A stretch of DNA of 8,697 nt from Desulfurococcales archaeon (GCA_015521095.1 WAOU01000016.1:1-8697), one strand, 5' to 3'. Positions 1-6,303 are shown, counted from the first letter of the stretch. Numbers and translations are program-made. Notes: a model not told the origin generated them from the sequence alone.

Positions 1-911
1 CAAGACCGGTCCTAGCCTCCTACATAATCCTTTACCAGCTGGTAAATGACACTAGGCAGCTAGCAACAATCAAGTTTATTGACGAGGAGATACCCCCAGG
101 AGCAAATACAACACTCCCAATAGCATCTAATCTAACAAGTGGAAAATACGAGGTAAACATTGTAACCAGGCTCGGGAACGTTTTCGGCTGGGATCCCAGC
201 ATAGGAGGAGCATACAGTATTCCTCCAGAAGACGCTGTACTCCAAGACAATCCACTCTTGCTACTCTCGGATCTTATTGATCCCGGACTAGCCAAGGAGA
301 TACTTGAGAACTATACTGTTGTAGGGTATGACGCGGTTAAACCAGTGCTATATGATACAAGTATATTTGCACAAATAAGTGGAACAAGCAATTACAGGCC
401 AGTAACCTTGTCTATTAGGGTTAACGGAACGATAAACCACTACTATTACAAGCACGTAACCAATAGCAAGATAATCCATGAATATACAGGTACCGTTGAC
501 CTGACGGAGAACATGTCAGCACAGCTCTACGTTTACGGATACCTATGGGGCTATGGTCGTCCATATTACAGTACAGGTATCCGTCTACGAGTAGACTATA
601 CACTAATATACGAAGGGAGCAGGCCAATCCTCGTAACATTCAACCTGAACAAGTTAGACAATGTAATAGTACCGGTAGCCACAACATACAAGAATGTTAT
701 AGGCGAAGTATCGTTAGATAACGGAACACTGTTATCCTACTATGATAACCGCTATGTAGTCTTACTTTATGGTCCTGGGAGAATAACATTGGAATATATG
801 ACTTGGAGAACAACATCACCCACAAGCCCTAATGGAGGATCCTGGACCGCCCAGCTCGAAGGAATAGTATCCTATACTGGGTTAAACGTAGTCTACTTAG
901 ACGAGAAATAG
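1..911 (+). CDS. Secreted sequon-rich protein with pilin-like beta-sandwich region (5' end outside window)
   Basis: The reading frame is open from base 3 to the TAG at 909-911, giving 302 residues with no start codon in view, so the N terminus and any signal peptide lie to the left. The visible part is rich in Tyr, Thr, Asn and beta-branched residues, has no cysteine, and carries at least seven N-glycosylation sequons (NDT, NTT, NLT, NYT, NGT twice, NMS). This is typical of an archaeal cell-surface or pilus-associated protein. Near the start a stretch with 'PPGANTTL', 'LTSGKYEV' and 'IVTRLGN' resembles the C-terminal beta-sandwich of the pilin at 5242-5640 ('KPGQSI', 'LPSGDHVV', 'KIVFADG'). 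A pilin-like or adhesin role outside the membrane is therefore plausible, but no family is firmly recognised. Its last 15 bases overlap the end of the opposing membrane-platform gene. Confidence 0.75.
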   Translation, partial: RPVLASYIILYQLVNDTRQLATIKFIDEEIPPGANTTLPIASNLTSGKYEVNIVTRLGNVFGWDPSIGGAYSIPPEDAVLQDNPLLLLSDLIDPGLAKEILENYTVVGYDAVKPVLYDTSIFAQISGTSNYRPVTLSIRVNGTINHYYYKHVTNSKIIHEYTGTVDLTENMSAQLYVYGYLWGYGRPYYSTGIRLRVDYTLIYEGSRPILVTFNLNKLDNVIVPVATTYKNVIGEVSLDNGTLLSYYDNRYVVLLYGPGRITLEYMTWRTTSPTSPNGGSWTAQLEGIVSYTGLNVVYLDEK

Positions 912-2906
912 TGCGAGAAGAGCACTTGCAACACTTAGCAGGGCCAGGCGTACATTATCCCAGCGCCCATAATATATTCTGCCAGCTATAAGACCTATGC
1001 CTAGTGCTGCAATCCCTATACTTGTTTCTATCAGGTTCCAGGGCAGGACCGGTCCTGCCTGGAACTGTACTCCGGCTATCGGGGCAGTGTTAAAGCTGAG
1101 AATATGTGTTGCCCCGAGTTTTACACTGTATAGGAGTATGAGTGGTAGTATTGGTATAAGGGCTATAAGTATTCTTAGCCTGGCTCTCGCCTCTTTCTCT
1201 GCGTTTAGTACTGCTTGTATGTAGCGTTTAGCTTGTTCTATGTCGTATGCTGTTGCCCCTGTCTCGTACAATAGCCTAGCCAGCTTTAGTGTTTTGTCCA
1301 TTGCCTCGTGTATCGTCTCAGCCTGTAATATACCCCTAGACTTAAGGTTTCCGAGGAGCTCCAAGTAGAACTGTCTCAGCCTATAGTGTTTGACGGTAGA
1401 CGCCCGTTGTTCTAGTAGGCTGATTAATGGCATGCCGCTTCTAGCCGATTCTGCTAGTAGTCTTAGGAGCATGGGAGCCTCCTCTTTCTCTGCACGTGTA
1501 GCGTCAAGGACCGCATTATGCTTAATCATGTATGCTAGTAGTCCTATCAGTGCTGTTAGCGTGAAAGCTGGTCCGGGAGCTAGGCGTAGCACTAGGCTTA
1601 TAGCTACTCCTGTTATTGCTCCTGCAAGCAGCCATAGTAAGCCGTCTCCCGGCTCGATACTTGCTTTATCAGAGGGGAGCCTTGAGGCAAGGATCCCTGC
1701 ACCCACTATACCCAACGGTAAAAGTAGGCTAGTATACAGTCTGAGCAGCTCTAGGTTGCCCGCGAGGGAACCGGCAAGCAACGCTATAAGCGGTCCCAGC
1801 CCCAGCAGGATAAGTATAGCTTCGAGCAGTGTTAGGGCTTCCTCAGACATTCTCCTCATGCGCTGCTCGTGCTCCTCCAGCAAGCTAGTCTCGTAGTCTC
1901 TTAGCACGGGCTCCGGATCTCCTCCAGCAGTAATTATATCCTTGTAGTCTGTTGCTATCATCTGTATCTTCCGGCACGGATGCCTCTCTAATACTTGGAG
2001 CGGGTCTTTGCCTGAGTCTAGGTATCGGCCCGCTATTATTGTTTCCTTTGTAAGGCCCGCTATTGGAAATATTGTGTGTAGCATTAATCCAAGCCTGCTA
2101 GCCAGCCTTCCCGCGAGGACAAGCCATAATGCATTCTCTTTTCCTTCTTCCTTTCTATCCTCTCGCTTAATAAATATGAGAACAGGGACCGTCGCTAATC
2201 CTACTAGAGGCAGAAAGCCTACTATTAACACCTTGTATCCTATCCATGGATATAGTGCAATGATTAATCCTATACTCACAAGTGATGAGAGGAATAATAG
2301 TGAGCCTAGTAAAAGACCAAGCTCGCGTTCCGTGTACGGTAATAATGCTTCTTCTGCTATCCTATAGAGTCTCCTCGAGAGTGGAGCAAGCTTATCCGAG
2401 ATAAACAGCACGGGTGCTATTCCGCGTATCCTGAAATACGATAATCGATTATACCAGGGAATTTTATTCTCGAGTCTCCTTTTTCTAATCTCAACGCTTA
2501 GGGGACTAGTAACTAGGCCTTGAGCGGTCAGCCAAAAAGCTGTCTCCAGCGATAAAAGGCCTCCTAAGTAGATAACTGCGAACTTAAACGTATCAAGATC
2601 TAGTCTCACTATAACTAGGAGCTCCAGCGAGACCCCAATCATGTAGAATGGGATAGCTGCTACGAGTAGCTCCTTATATCTAGGCCGGCTAAAGTATAGT
2701 CTAGCTAATAGTCCTGTAACAGTGTCTAAGAGCAAAAGGCTTCCTATTACTGTGCCTAATATCGCCAGCGGACGAGGGTTCAGCTCTATTCGCCTGCTAG
2801 CCAGCTCGATTAACTGTGTTCCGGGACCTACATATAGGGCGTATAGGCTCAACCCCAGTATAACAGTAGAGAATGCTAGCTCTAGGATCCTAGCAGTATT
2901 TTTCAT
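897..2906 (-). CDS. TadC/GspF-like type IV pilus membrane platform protein
   Basis: This 669-residue protein has about a dozen hydrophobic helices. Approximate positions are 7-27, 47-70, 79-101, 108-130, 197-219, 224-246, 361-382, 386-407, 422-441, 446-462, 577-597, 626-645 and 653-669. Two charged, helical cytoplasmic blocks (about 250-360 and 463-576) interrupt them, the duplicated layout expected of the T2SSF/TadC superfamily. Such proteins form the inner-membrane platform on which the secretion ATPase works to assemble pilin subunits. The length matches the long archaeal form rather than the roughly 300-400 residues of bacterial TadC or GspF. Its ATG overlaps the TGA of the upstream ATPase gene (ATGA, 2903-2906), so the two are probably translationally coupled. 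The family call rests on architecture and gene order, not on a diagnostic motif. The TAA lies inside the end of the convergent secreted-protein gene. Confidence 0.85.
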   Translation of the reverse strand: MKNTARILELAFSTVILGLSLYALYVGPGTQLIELASRRIELNPRPLAILGTVIGSLLLLDTVTGLLARLYFSRPRYKELLVAAIPFYMIGVSLELLVIVRLDLDTFKFAVIYLGGLLSLETAFWLTAQGLVTSPLSVEIRKRRLENKIPWYNRLSYFRIRGIAPVLFISDKLAPLSRRLYRIAEEALLPYTERELGLLLGSLLFLSSLVSIGLIIALYPWIGYKVLIVGFLPLVGLATVPVLIFIKREDRKEEGKENALWLVLAGRLASRLGLMLHTIFPIAGLTKETIIAGRYLDSGKDPLQVLERHPCRKIQMIATDYKDIITAGGDPEPVLRDYETSLLEEHEQRMRRMSEEALTLLEAILILLGLGPLIALLAGSLAGNLELLRLYTSLLLPLGIVGAGILASRLPSDKASIEPGDGLLWLLAGAITGVAISLVLRLAPGPAFTLTALIGLLAYMIKHNAVLDATRAEKEEAPMLLRLLAESARSGMPLISLLEQRASTVKHYRLRQFYLELLGNLKSRGILQAETIHEAMDKTLKLARLLYETGATAYDIEQAKRYIQAVLNAEKEARARLRILIALIPILPLILLYSVKLGATHILSFNTAPIAGVQFQAGPVLPWNLIETSIGIAALGIGLIAGRIYYGRWDNVRLALLSVASALLALFLV
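1035..1065. repeat. Near-perfect palindrome inside the platform-protein gene
   Basis: GGCAGGACCGGTCCTGCC (1042-1059) is an exact 18-base palindrome. Outside it, GTTCCA (1035-1040) pairs with TGGAAC (1060-1065), with one unpaired G at 1041. It encodes ordinary residues (around 'QAGPVLPWN', near 616-624 of the platform protein), so it may be a chance product of coding. It could nevertheless form a hairpin in that mRNA near its 3' end. Confidence 0.7.
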
Positions 2907-4144
2907 ATAGCTATCACCTTTCTCGCCCTAGAGAGCCTCTCTTCTAGCACCCTACTTTTCTCCAGTATCCACTCGTCGCTGTCTGGATCCCATAGGGCTA
3001 GCCTCTCCCATTCGCCTGATCCACGGACGTATATCTCGAGGACTCTTCTCCCCTTCTGCGTTATGCCAGTTACTACTACCAGCCAGATTAAGTCCAAGTA
3101 ATAGTCTTCAATACCTAGTAGTCTCAGCCTCCGCTCTAGCTCGTCTATGCTGTGCGCGTGGAATGTCGCTGCACTAGCGCTCCCTAGTGCTGCTGCTTCA
3201 AAAATGTAGCGTACCTCTTCTCCCCTGGCCTCGCTTACCGCTATTACGTCCGCACGCATTCGTAGCGCGCTCCTCAGTAGCTCGCGGAAAGTTATCTTTG
3301 TCTTCTCGCTTGTAACGTCCAAACTATAGGCTTCTCTTGCCCGCAGACTTATCCAGTTTCCCCGCTGGAGCTTAAGTTCCGGGACCTCCTCTACCGCAAC
3401 TATTCTCATTGTTTCTGCTAGCTGTTCAAGGAGGGCTCCTAGTAGCGTTGTTTTCCCGGTTCCCTGGGCTCCTACTATTAGGATCATTCCCTTGCTCCTG
3501 AGTACTTCTACTAGTAGTGCTGCTAGTTCTCTTGGAAGCATGCGGGCTAATATTAGCCTGTCAAGTCCCCACTTGACACGGAGCTTCCTTATAGTAATAC
3601 TAGTCTTATCAGCTACACCCGAACCCCCTAGTACTGCAGAGATCCTATCCCCATGCAGGCTAAACTCACGTATCGGGAACAGCGGGCTAATACTTGTACC
3701 AGACCTTATAGCGAGGCGTTGTGCGAGCAATCTTGCATCGGACTCCTCTAGCATTATATTGGTCCTTATCCAGCCGATAACGGCCCTGTGGATAACCCTG
3801 ACGTAATCACCACCAACAATACTTATCTCTTCTATAGACTGATCCTGGATAAGTGGGTCGATAACTCCGTATCCAGCGTAGTCCCTTAACAGGTAATAGT
3901 CTATGGTGTGCTTCCAGCGCTCATATAACTCTGTCTTTCCTAATCGCTCTGCCGCGATCCACCTATCCTCCTCTCTGCCAGGATCGAGTTCCAGGTGTTT
4001 TGAGAAGTACTCGCGGAGCTCCAGATAGAGAATTGCAGCCTCCTCCGGTAAAGGTGGTTCAACTATGTTCAGTATCTTCTCCGTTCCAGTGTCGATTAGC
4101 TCTACCACTACTGGGCCTATTGTATAGCTCTCAAGTACCTTCAA
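2903..4144 (-). CDS. Type II/IV secretion system ATPase (GspE/TadA/VirB11 superfamily)
   Basis: A 413-residue cytoplasmic ATPase that would power pilus assembly with the platform protein encoded next to it. Visible motifs in order are: an N-terminal signature 'GYGVIDPL' followed by 'IEEISI' (about 91-108); Walker A GAQGTGKT at 225-232; an acidic Asp-box region 'VEEVPEL' at 251-257; Walker B 'DVIAVSEARGEE' at 299-310 with Glu305; and a His box 'FHAHS' at 328-332. All catalytic elements are present, so it should be active. The length is typical of archaeal pilus ATPases. The apparent start is TTG at 4144, 14 bases inside the upstream winged-helix gene; an in-frame GTG a few codons later is the alternative. 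The ATGA junction with the platform gene supports one transcript. The subfamily (archaeal adhesion pilus versus Tad-like) cannot be decided by eye. Confidence 0.93.
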   Translation of the reverse strand: MKVLESYTIGPVVVELIDTGTEKILNIVEPPLPEEAAILYLELREYFSKHLELDPGREEDRWIAAERLGKTELYERWKHTIDYYLLRDYAGYGVIDPLIQDQSIEEISIVGGDYVRVIHRAVIGWIRTNIMLEESDARLLAQRLAIRSGTSISPLFPIREFSLHGDRISAVLGGSGVADKTSITIRKLRVKWGLDRLILARMLPRELAALLVEVLRSKGMILIVGAQGTGKTTLLGALLEQLAETMRIVAVEEVPELKLQRGNWISLRAREAYSLDVTSEKTKITFRELLRSALRMRADVIAVSEARGEEVRYIFEAAALGSASAATFHAHSIDELERRLRLLGIEDYYLDLIWLVVVTGITQKGRRVLEIYVRGSGEWERLALWDPDSDEWILEKSRVLEERLSRARKVIAI

Positions 4145-4904
4145 GTCCCAGCCCCTTCCTTACAAGCCTGTATTCTTTCATGTTCTTTCCCTGCGTCGGC
4201 CTCCTGCTCTCTACTATTCCATGCTCCTCTAGTCTTTTCAGGAGGGCACTGGCTGTGCGTGGTGTTACTGCTAGGACGACTGCTGCTTCTCTTGCTGTAA
4301 ACCAATCAAGGTCGAAAAAGTCGTATAGTTTCTCTACTATTATTTTTGCATCGAACGTCACGCTTCCAACCTTTATATGTAGCCCTGTCATGCTAGCTCT
4401 CCATACTAGTGTGCTTTGCGGGGACGGTCCAGGCCATGTCTCGAGGACTCCTTTGCACGGTGGACCGCGCGTATAACCGTATGCCTCCCATATGATCAGG
4501 GGGTTGTTTTTGTGACGGCATATCTGGGCTCCTATACGTCCATAGAGGACTCTTTTGAACATGCTGCTGTGACCTAGTAGTATTAGTAGCTTGTTGAGGC
4601 TGTTGTGGAAGCTCTGTCGAGGAATCCGTAGCCAGTCAATGCTTTCGGTTACTCTCTTGTATATCTCGCTAGGTTTTGCGGATGATCCTTGCCAGCGGGC
4701 TGTGTAAAATAATATTGCCGCGGCCATGCTCCTCTCGTCGCATCCTCTTCCCTTGCATGATGGGATACTGTCTAGTATTTGTAGCGTCTTTTCTTCGAGC
4801 ACCCTGCGATCGATACCTAGTCTTGTATTGTTTATTAGTAGTCTTGTGAAGAGTAGTATTCCTCTTTTATGGCGTGTTAGCTTGGGAGATTCTTTGTATG
4901 GCAA
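4131..4904 (-). CDS. Winged helix-turn-helix protein, candidate regulator of the pilus locus
   Basis: The protein has 257 residues. The C-terminal part (about 200-248) reads as a winged helix: 'WFTAREAAVVLAVTPRTASA' is the helix-turn-helix, followed by 'LLKRLEEHGIVESR' and a wing ending 'KEYRLV'. This resembles MarR/ArsR-type DNA-binding domains. The first 190 residues are helical and basic, with a C-x4-C pair at Cys50 and Cys55 and further cysteines at 129 and 150; I do not recognise a family. The frame begins at TTG 4904, preceded by a GGGGAT that may serve as ribosome-binding site; GTG codon 35 is a less likely alternative. It is the first gene of the leftward operon and overlaps the ATPase start by 14 bases. 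Facing the palindrome at 4958-4994, it could control itself and the divergent pilin genes. That role is inference. Confidence 0.8.
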   Translation of the reverse strand: MPYKESPKLTRHKRGILLFTRLLINNTRLGIDRRVLEEKTLQILDSIPSCKGRGCDERSMAAAILFYTARWQGSSAKPSEIYKRVTESIDWLRIPRQSFHNSLNKLLILLGHSSMFKRVLYGRIGAQICRHKNNPLIIWEAYGYTRGPPCKGVLETWPGPSPQSTLVWRASMTGLHIKVGSVTFDAKIIVEKLYDFFDLDWFTAREAAVVLAVTPRTASALLKRLEEHGIVESRRPTQGKNMKEYRLVRKGLGLEGT

Positions 4905-4941
4905 ATGAAATCCCCAATTTATGCTCGTTGAGTGTCCCAGA

Positions 4942-4957
4942 GCTCATAAGCGTGAGC
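4942..4957. repeat. Short hairpin abutting the long palindrome
   Basis: GCTCA (4942-4946) and TGAGC (4953-4957) are perfect inverted arms around a 6-base loop. The hairpin ends exactly where the 37-base palindrome begins, so the two form a tandem pair. Confidence 0.5.
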
Positions 4958-4994
4958 CAACTCCCCACTTTACACGGTGTAAAGTGGGGAGTTG
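4958..4994. repeat. 37-base perfect palindrome between divergent genes
   Basis: The left arm CAACTCCCCACTTTACAC (4958-4975) and the right arm GTGTAAAGTGGGGAGTTG (4977-4994) are exact reverse complements around a single G at 4976. It lies 54 bases upstream of the winged-helix start and 247 bases upstream of the pilin start. TGGGGAGT from the arm recurs at 5043-5050. A dyad this long and exact between divergent genes, one encoding a DNA-binding protein, fits an operator. A transposon-end hairpin or cruciform is the alternative. Confidence 0.9.
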
Positions 4995-5004
4995 ACAGTC
5001 TGCG

Positions 5005-5024
5005 CCCAACAACCATGCCTTGGG
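5005..5024. repeat. Short hairpin in the intergenic region
   Basis: CCCAA (5005-5009) pairs with TTGGG (5020-5024) across a 10-base loop. Taken alone it could be chance; it is listed because it lies among several other inverted repeats. Confidence 0.3.
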
Positions 5025-5079
5025 ATCACGAAGTATGAACGTTGGGGAGTAAAACTTAAAAACCCCTCGTCCTGCGGGC

Positions 5080-5089
5080 GATATTTAAA
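5080..5089 (+). promoter_or_regulatory. TATA-like box, candidate promoter of the rightward pilin genes
   Basis: GATATTTAAA resembles an archaeal TATA box. The expected start of transcription, about 25 bases downstream, would fall near 5110, giving a leader of about 130 bases before the pilin ATG at 5242. Alternatives are ACTTAAAAA at 5054-5062 and GATATATGC at 5160-5168; the latter would give a leader of roughly 50 bases. No choice among them can be made from sequence alone. Confidence 0.4.
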
Positions 5090-5103
5090 CCCCTCAGAAG
5101 GGG
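5090..5103. repeat. C/G hairpin just after the TATA-like box
   Basis: CCCCT (5090-5094) and AGGGG (5099-5103) pair around a CAGA loop. The left arm belongs to an AAACCCCTC that is repeated at 5060-5068. The hairpin sits at the presumed initiation region, so it may mark a protein-binding site or a structured 5' end. Confidence 0.5.
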
Positions 5104-5204
5104 ACAGTCAAACCAACTGAGTTCCGAGACATGGCAAGAATCCTAGCTCCAAGACAAGCCGATATATGCTTCTCATACCTCTATGACGTAGAACACTACG
5201 ATGA

Positions 5205-5232
5205 CGTCCCCCAATGCGCCATATCTAGTGAG
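5205..5232 (+). repeat. 28-base leader repeat, copy 1 (before pilin gene)
   Basis: This copy begins CGTCCCCCAA and ends CTAGTGAG. It matches 5934-5961 at 26 of 28 positions, the differences being T/C at position 11 and T/A at position 20. It ends 9 bases before the ATG at 5242, and its GTGAG could pair with the 16S anti-Shine-Dalgarno sequence. This copy lies in apparently non-coding sequence. Confidence 0.85.
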
Positions 5233-5241
5233 CGTGAGAGT

Positions 5242-5640
5242 ATGCGCAGGCTATCGGCAAGACGTGGTATAAGCTACATAGCTAGCGTAATCATACTCTT
5301 AGCAATAGTAGCAATAGGAGGCGCAGCCGTATACAACTATCTAAATAATACCGCCTCAGCACTAGCCAAACAAGTAGAAGTAACAGCATCGGCAATAACA
5401 ACAACAAACACAACATACGTGCAGATACAACTACACAATACAGGCACACAAAGCGTAACCATAACCAGCGTATACATAGACAACACAGACATAACAACAA
5501 CCATAGGACTAGCAAACTACACGCTAAAACCAGGACAAAGCATAAGCAAAGTAATCAGCCTAAACCTGCCAAGCGGAGACCACGTTGTAAAAATAGTATT
5601 CGCCGACGGCAGCGAGAAACCGGCAAAGTTCACTAGCTAA
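5242..5640 (+). CDS. Type IV pilin-like protein with class III signal peptide
   Basis: A 132-residue secreted subunit. The N terminus 'MRRLSARRG' followed by 'ISYIASVIILLAIVAIG' is a textbook archaeal prepilin signal: a short basic region, a predicted prepilin-peptidase cut after Gly9, then one hydrophobic helix (about 10-30) that would form the filament core. The remainder (about 45-132) is Thr- and Val-rich beta-sandwich with sequons at Asn35, Asn56 and Asn92 and no cysteine. The frame stays open back to 5131, but the extra 37 residues would bury the signal peptide, so ATG 5242 is chosen. The coding strand is strikingly poor in T from about 5360 to 5560. It is the first rightward gene and faces the operon for a pilus ATPase and platform, its likely assembly machine. 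Whether it is a major or minor pilin is unknown. Confidence 0.85.
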   Translation: MRRLSARRGISYIASVIILLAIVAIGGAAVYNYLNNTASALAKQVEVTASAITTTNTTYVQIQLHNTGTQSVTITSVYIDNTDITTTIGLANYTLKPGQSISKVISLNLPSGDHVVKIVFADGSEKPAKFTS

Positions 5641-5664
5641 CCTGTTTTCCCTTTCCCTAGTGGG

Positions 5665-5671
5665 GGAGGAG
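5665..5671 (+). promoter_or_regulatory. Ribosome-binding site deciding the start of the second pilin-like gene
   Basis: GGAGGAG lies immediately before GTG 5675. The alternative in-frame GTG at 5660 is preceded only by pyrimidine-rich sequence, and this site would then lie inside the gene, so 5675 is preferred. Confidence 0.5.
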
Positions 5672-5674
5672 AAC

Positions 5675-5953
5675 GTGAACAACATAGTTGCGGCAATTCT
5701 TCTAATTAGTATAACAGTAGCGGGAGCCACGGCACTATACCACTACCGAGATGTTCTCCAAACAGACAACAAACCCCTAAGCCTAGAAAGGATAGGTCCC
5801 TACAATGCCACCTACGACCTGGTATATGTAAATAGTGGTTGCCTAAGCGATGTCCTAGCATACAACAAGACTATAGGTAATTTCACCCGAGTACAACAGG
5901 CATGTGCTGGAAGCCTAGTTCTCCTCCCCCACGCGTCCCCCAACGCGCCATAA
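5675..5953 (+). CDS. Small pilin-like membrane-anchored secreted protein
   Basis: A 92-residue protein read from GTG 5675 (97 residues if GTG 5660 is used). A hydrophobic helix, 'IVAAILLISITVAGATALY', lies almost at the N terminus. A short beta-rich ectodomain follows, with sequons at Asn44, Asn64 and Asn69 and two cysteines (Cys56 and Cys77) that could form a disulfide. This is the plan of archaeal type IV pilin-like proteins, but the basic residue plus Gly/Ala of a standard prepilin-peptidase site is missing. It may be an atypical minor pilin or a simple membrane-anchored protein. It starts 35 bases after the first pilin gene and ends 16 bases before the VirB2-like gene, so all three are probably cotranscribed. 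Its last codons lie inside copy 2 of the 28-base repeat. No named family is recognised. Confidence 0.65.
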   Translation: MNNIVAAILLISITVAGATALYHYRDVLQTDNKPLSLERIGPYNATYDLVYVNSGCLSDVLAYNKTIGNFTRVQQACAGSLVLLPHASPNAP

Positions 5954-5961
5954 CTAGTGAG
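5934..5961 (+). repeat. 28-base leader repeat, copy 2 (before VirB2-like gene)
   Basis: It is 26 of 28 identical to 5205-5232 and ends 8 bases before ATG 5970, almost the same position as copy 1 relative to its start codon. Here the repeat also encodes the last residues (SPNAP) and the TAA of the preceding gene. Its final GAG begins the GAGGTG ribosome-binding site at 5959-5964. Confidence 0.85.
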
Positions 5962-5969
5962 GTGCAAAC

Positions 5970-6290
5970 ATGGTGAATACACGTATAATTCTATCGGCCA
6001 CGATCCTCCTATTACTAGTAATAATGGGATCTATCCATGTGAATGCTCAGACTACGACAACACTACCAATAACAGCGGAGCCGGAGGCACCGGAACCAGT
6101 ACAGAACCTGGCTAGCAAGGCCCTGGGCCTTGCAATGTATGTCCTTATAGTCGTAGGCTTACTAGCCCTCCTAGTGGGAGGAGCAAAATTTGCTATGGGA
6201 GCCCCCGATGCTGGCAAGTGGATAATAAGAGGAGCAATAGCACTAGTTATAGGGATAGGCTTCTGGGCCATTGTAACATGGCTACTATAA
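5970..6290 (+). CDS. VirB2/TrbC-like conjugative-type pilin (CedA1/TedC-like role)
   Basis: A 106-residue protein with the complete VirB2/TrbC layout. A Sec-type signal peptide occupies 1-26 and ends 'HVNA' before Gln27. A Thr/Pro/Glu-rich linker (27-47) follows, then a first membrane helix (about 51-72), a short polar turn 'GAPDAGKWIIRG' (77-88) and a second helix (about 86-106) that ends the protein. In bacteria such subunits polymerise with lipid into conjugation pili. The pilins of the archaeal Ced and Ted DNA-import systems are established homologues. The ATG has a GAGGTG ribosome-binding site 5 bases upstream. A VirB3-like gene follows after 13 bases and a VirB4-like ATPase lies further down, which strongly supports the call. 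Assignment to Ced, Ted or a new branch needs comparison with known members. Confidence 0.8.
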   Translation: MVNTRIILSATILLLLVIMGSIHVNAQTTTTLPITAEPEAPEPVQNLASKALGLAMYVLIVVGLLALLVGGAKFAMGAPDAGKWIIRGAIALVIGIGFWAIVTWLL

Positions 6291-6303
6291 GAGGCCAACA
6301 ATA

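Larger units (their letters stand above)
4905..5241. other. Divergent intergenic control region rich in inverted repeats
   Basis: No convincing gene lies between the leftward winged-helix gene and the first rightward pilin gene. The stretch holds, from left to right: a 5-base-arm hairpin (4942-4957), a directly abutting perfect palindrome (4958-4994), a second 5-base-arm hairpin (5005-5024), an isolated TGGGGAGT (5043-5050) matching the palindrome's arm, two copies of AAACCCCTC (5060-5068 and 5087-5095), a TATA-like box, a C/G hairpin (5090-5103) and the first copy of a 28-base repeat (5205-5232). Such density suggests an operator region, a structured leader RNA or the remnant of a small palindrome-bearing mobile element. 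The sequence alone does not decide between them. Confidence 0.6.

Noticed and set aside
1390..1896. A 168-codon rightward open frame opposite the platform gene.
   Set aside because: Ser/Ala/Ile-rich mirror of the membrane-protein codons, with no motif of its own.
4000..4476. A 158-codon rightward open frame opposite the ATPase and winged-helix genes.
   Set aside because: It is antisense to two genes with clear motifs and encodes a low-complexity Ser/Leu/Pro-rich product, so it reflects the codon pattern of the real strand.
5131..5241. A 37-residue N-terminal extension of the first pilin starting at ATG 5131.
   Set aside because: The frame is open, but the extension would put a non-basic, non-hydrophobic leader before a perfect class III signal peptide. 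It also overlaps the leader repeat. The start at 5242 is much better.
5660..5674. GTG 5660 as the start of the small pilin-like gene.
   Set aside because: Only pyrimidine-rich sequence precedes it, while GTG 5675 has a GGAGGAG just upstream. It remains possible; the difference is five residues.
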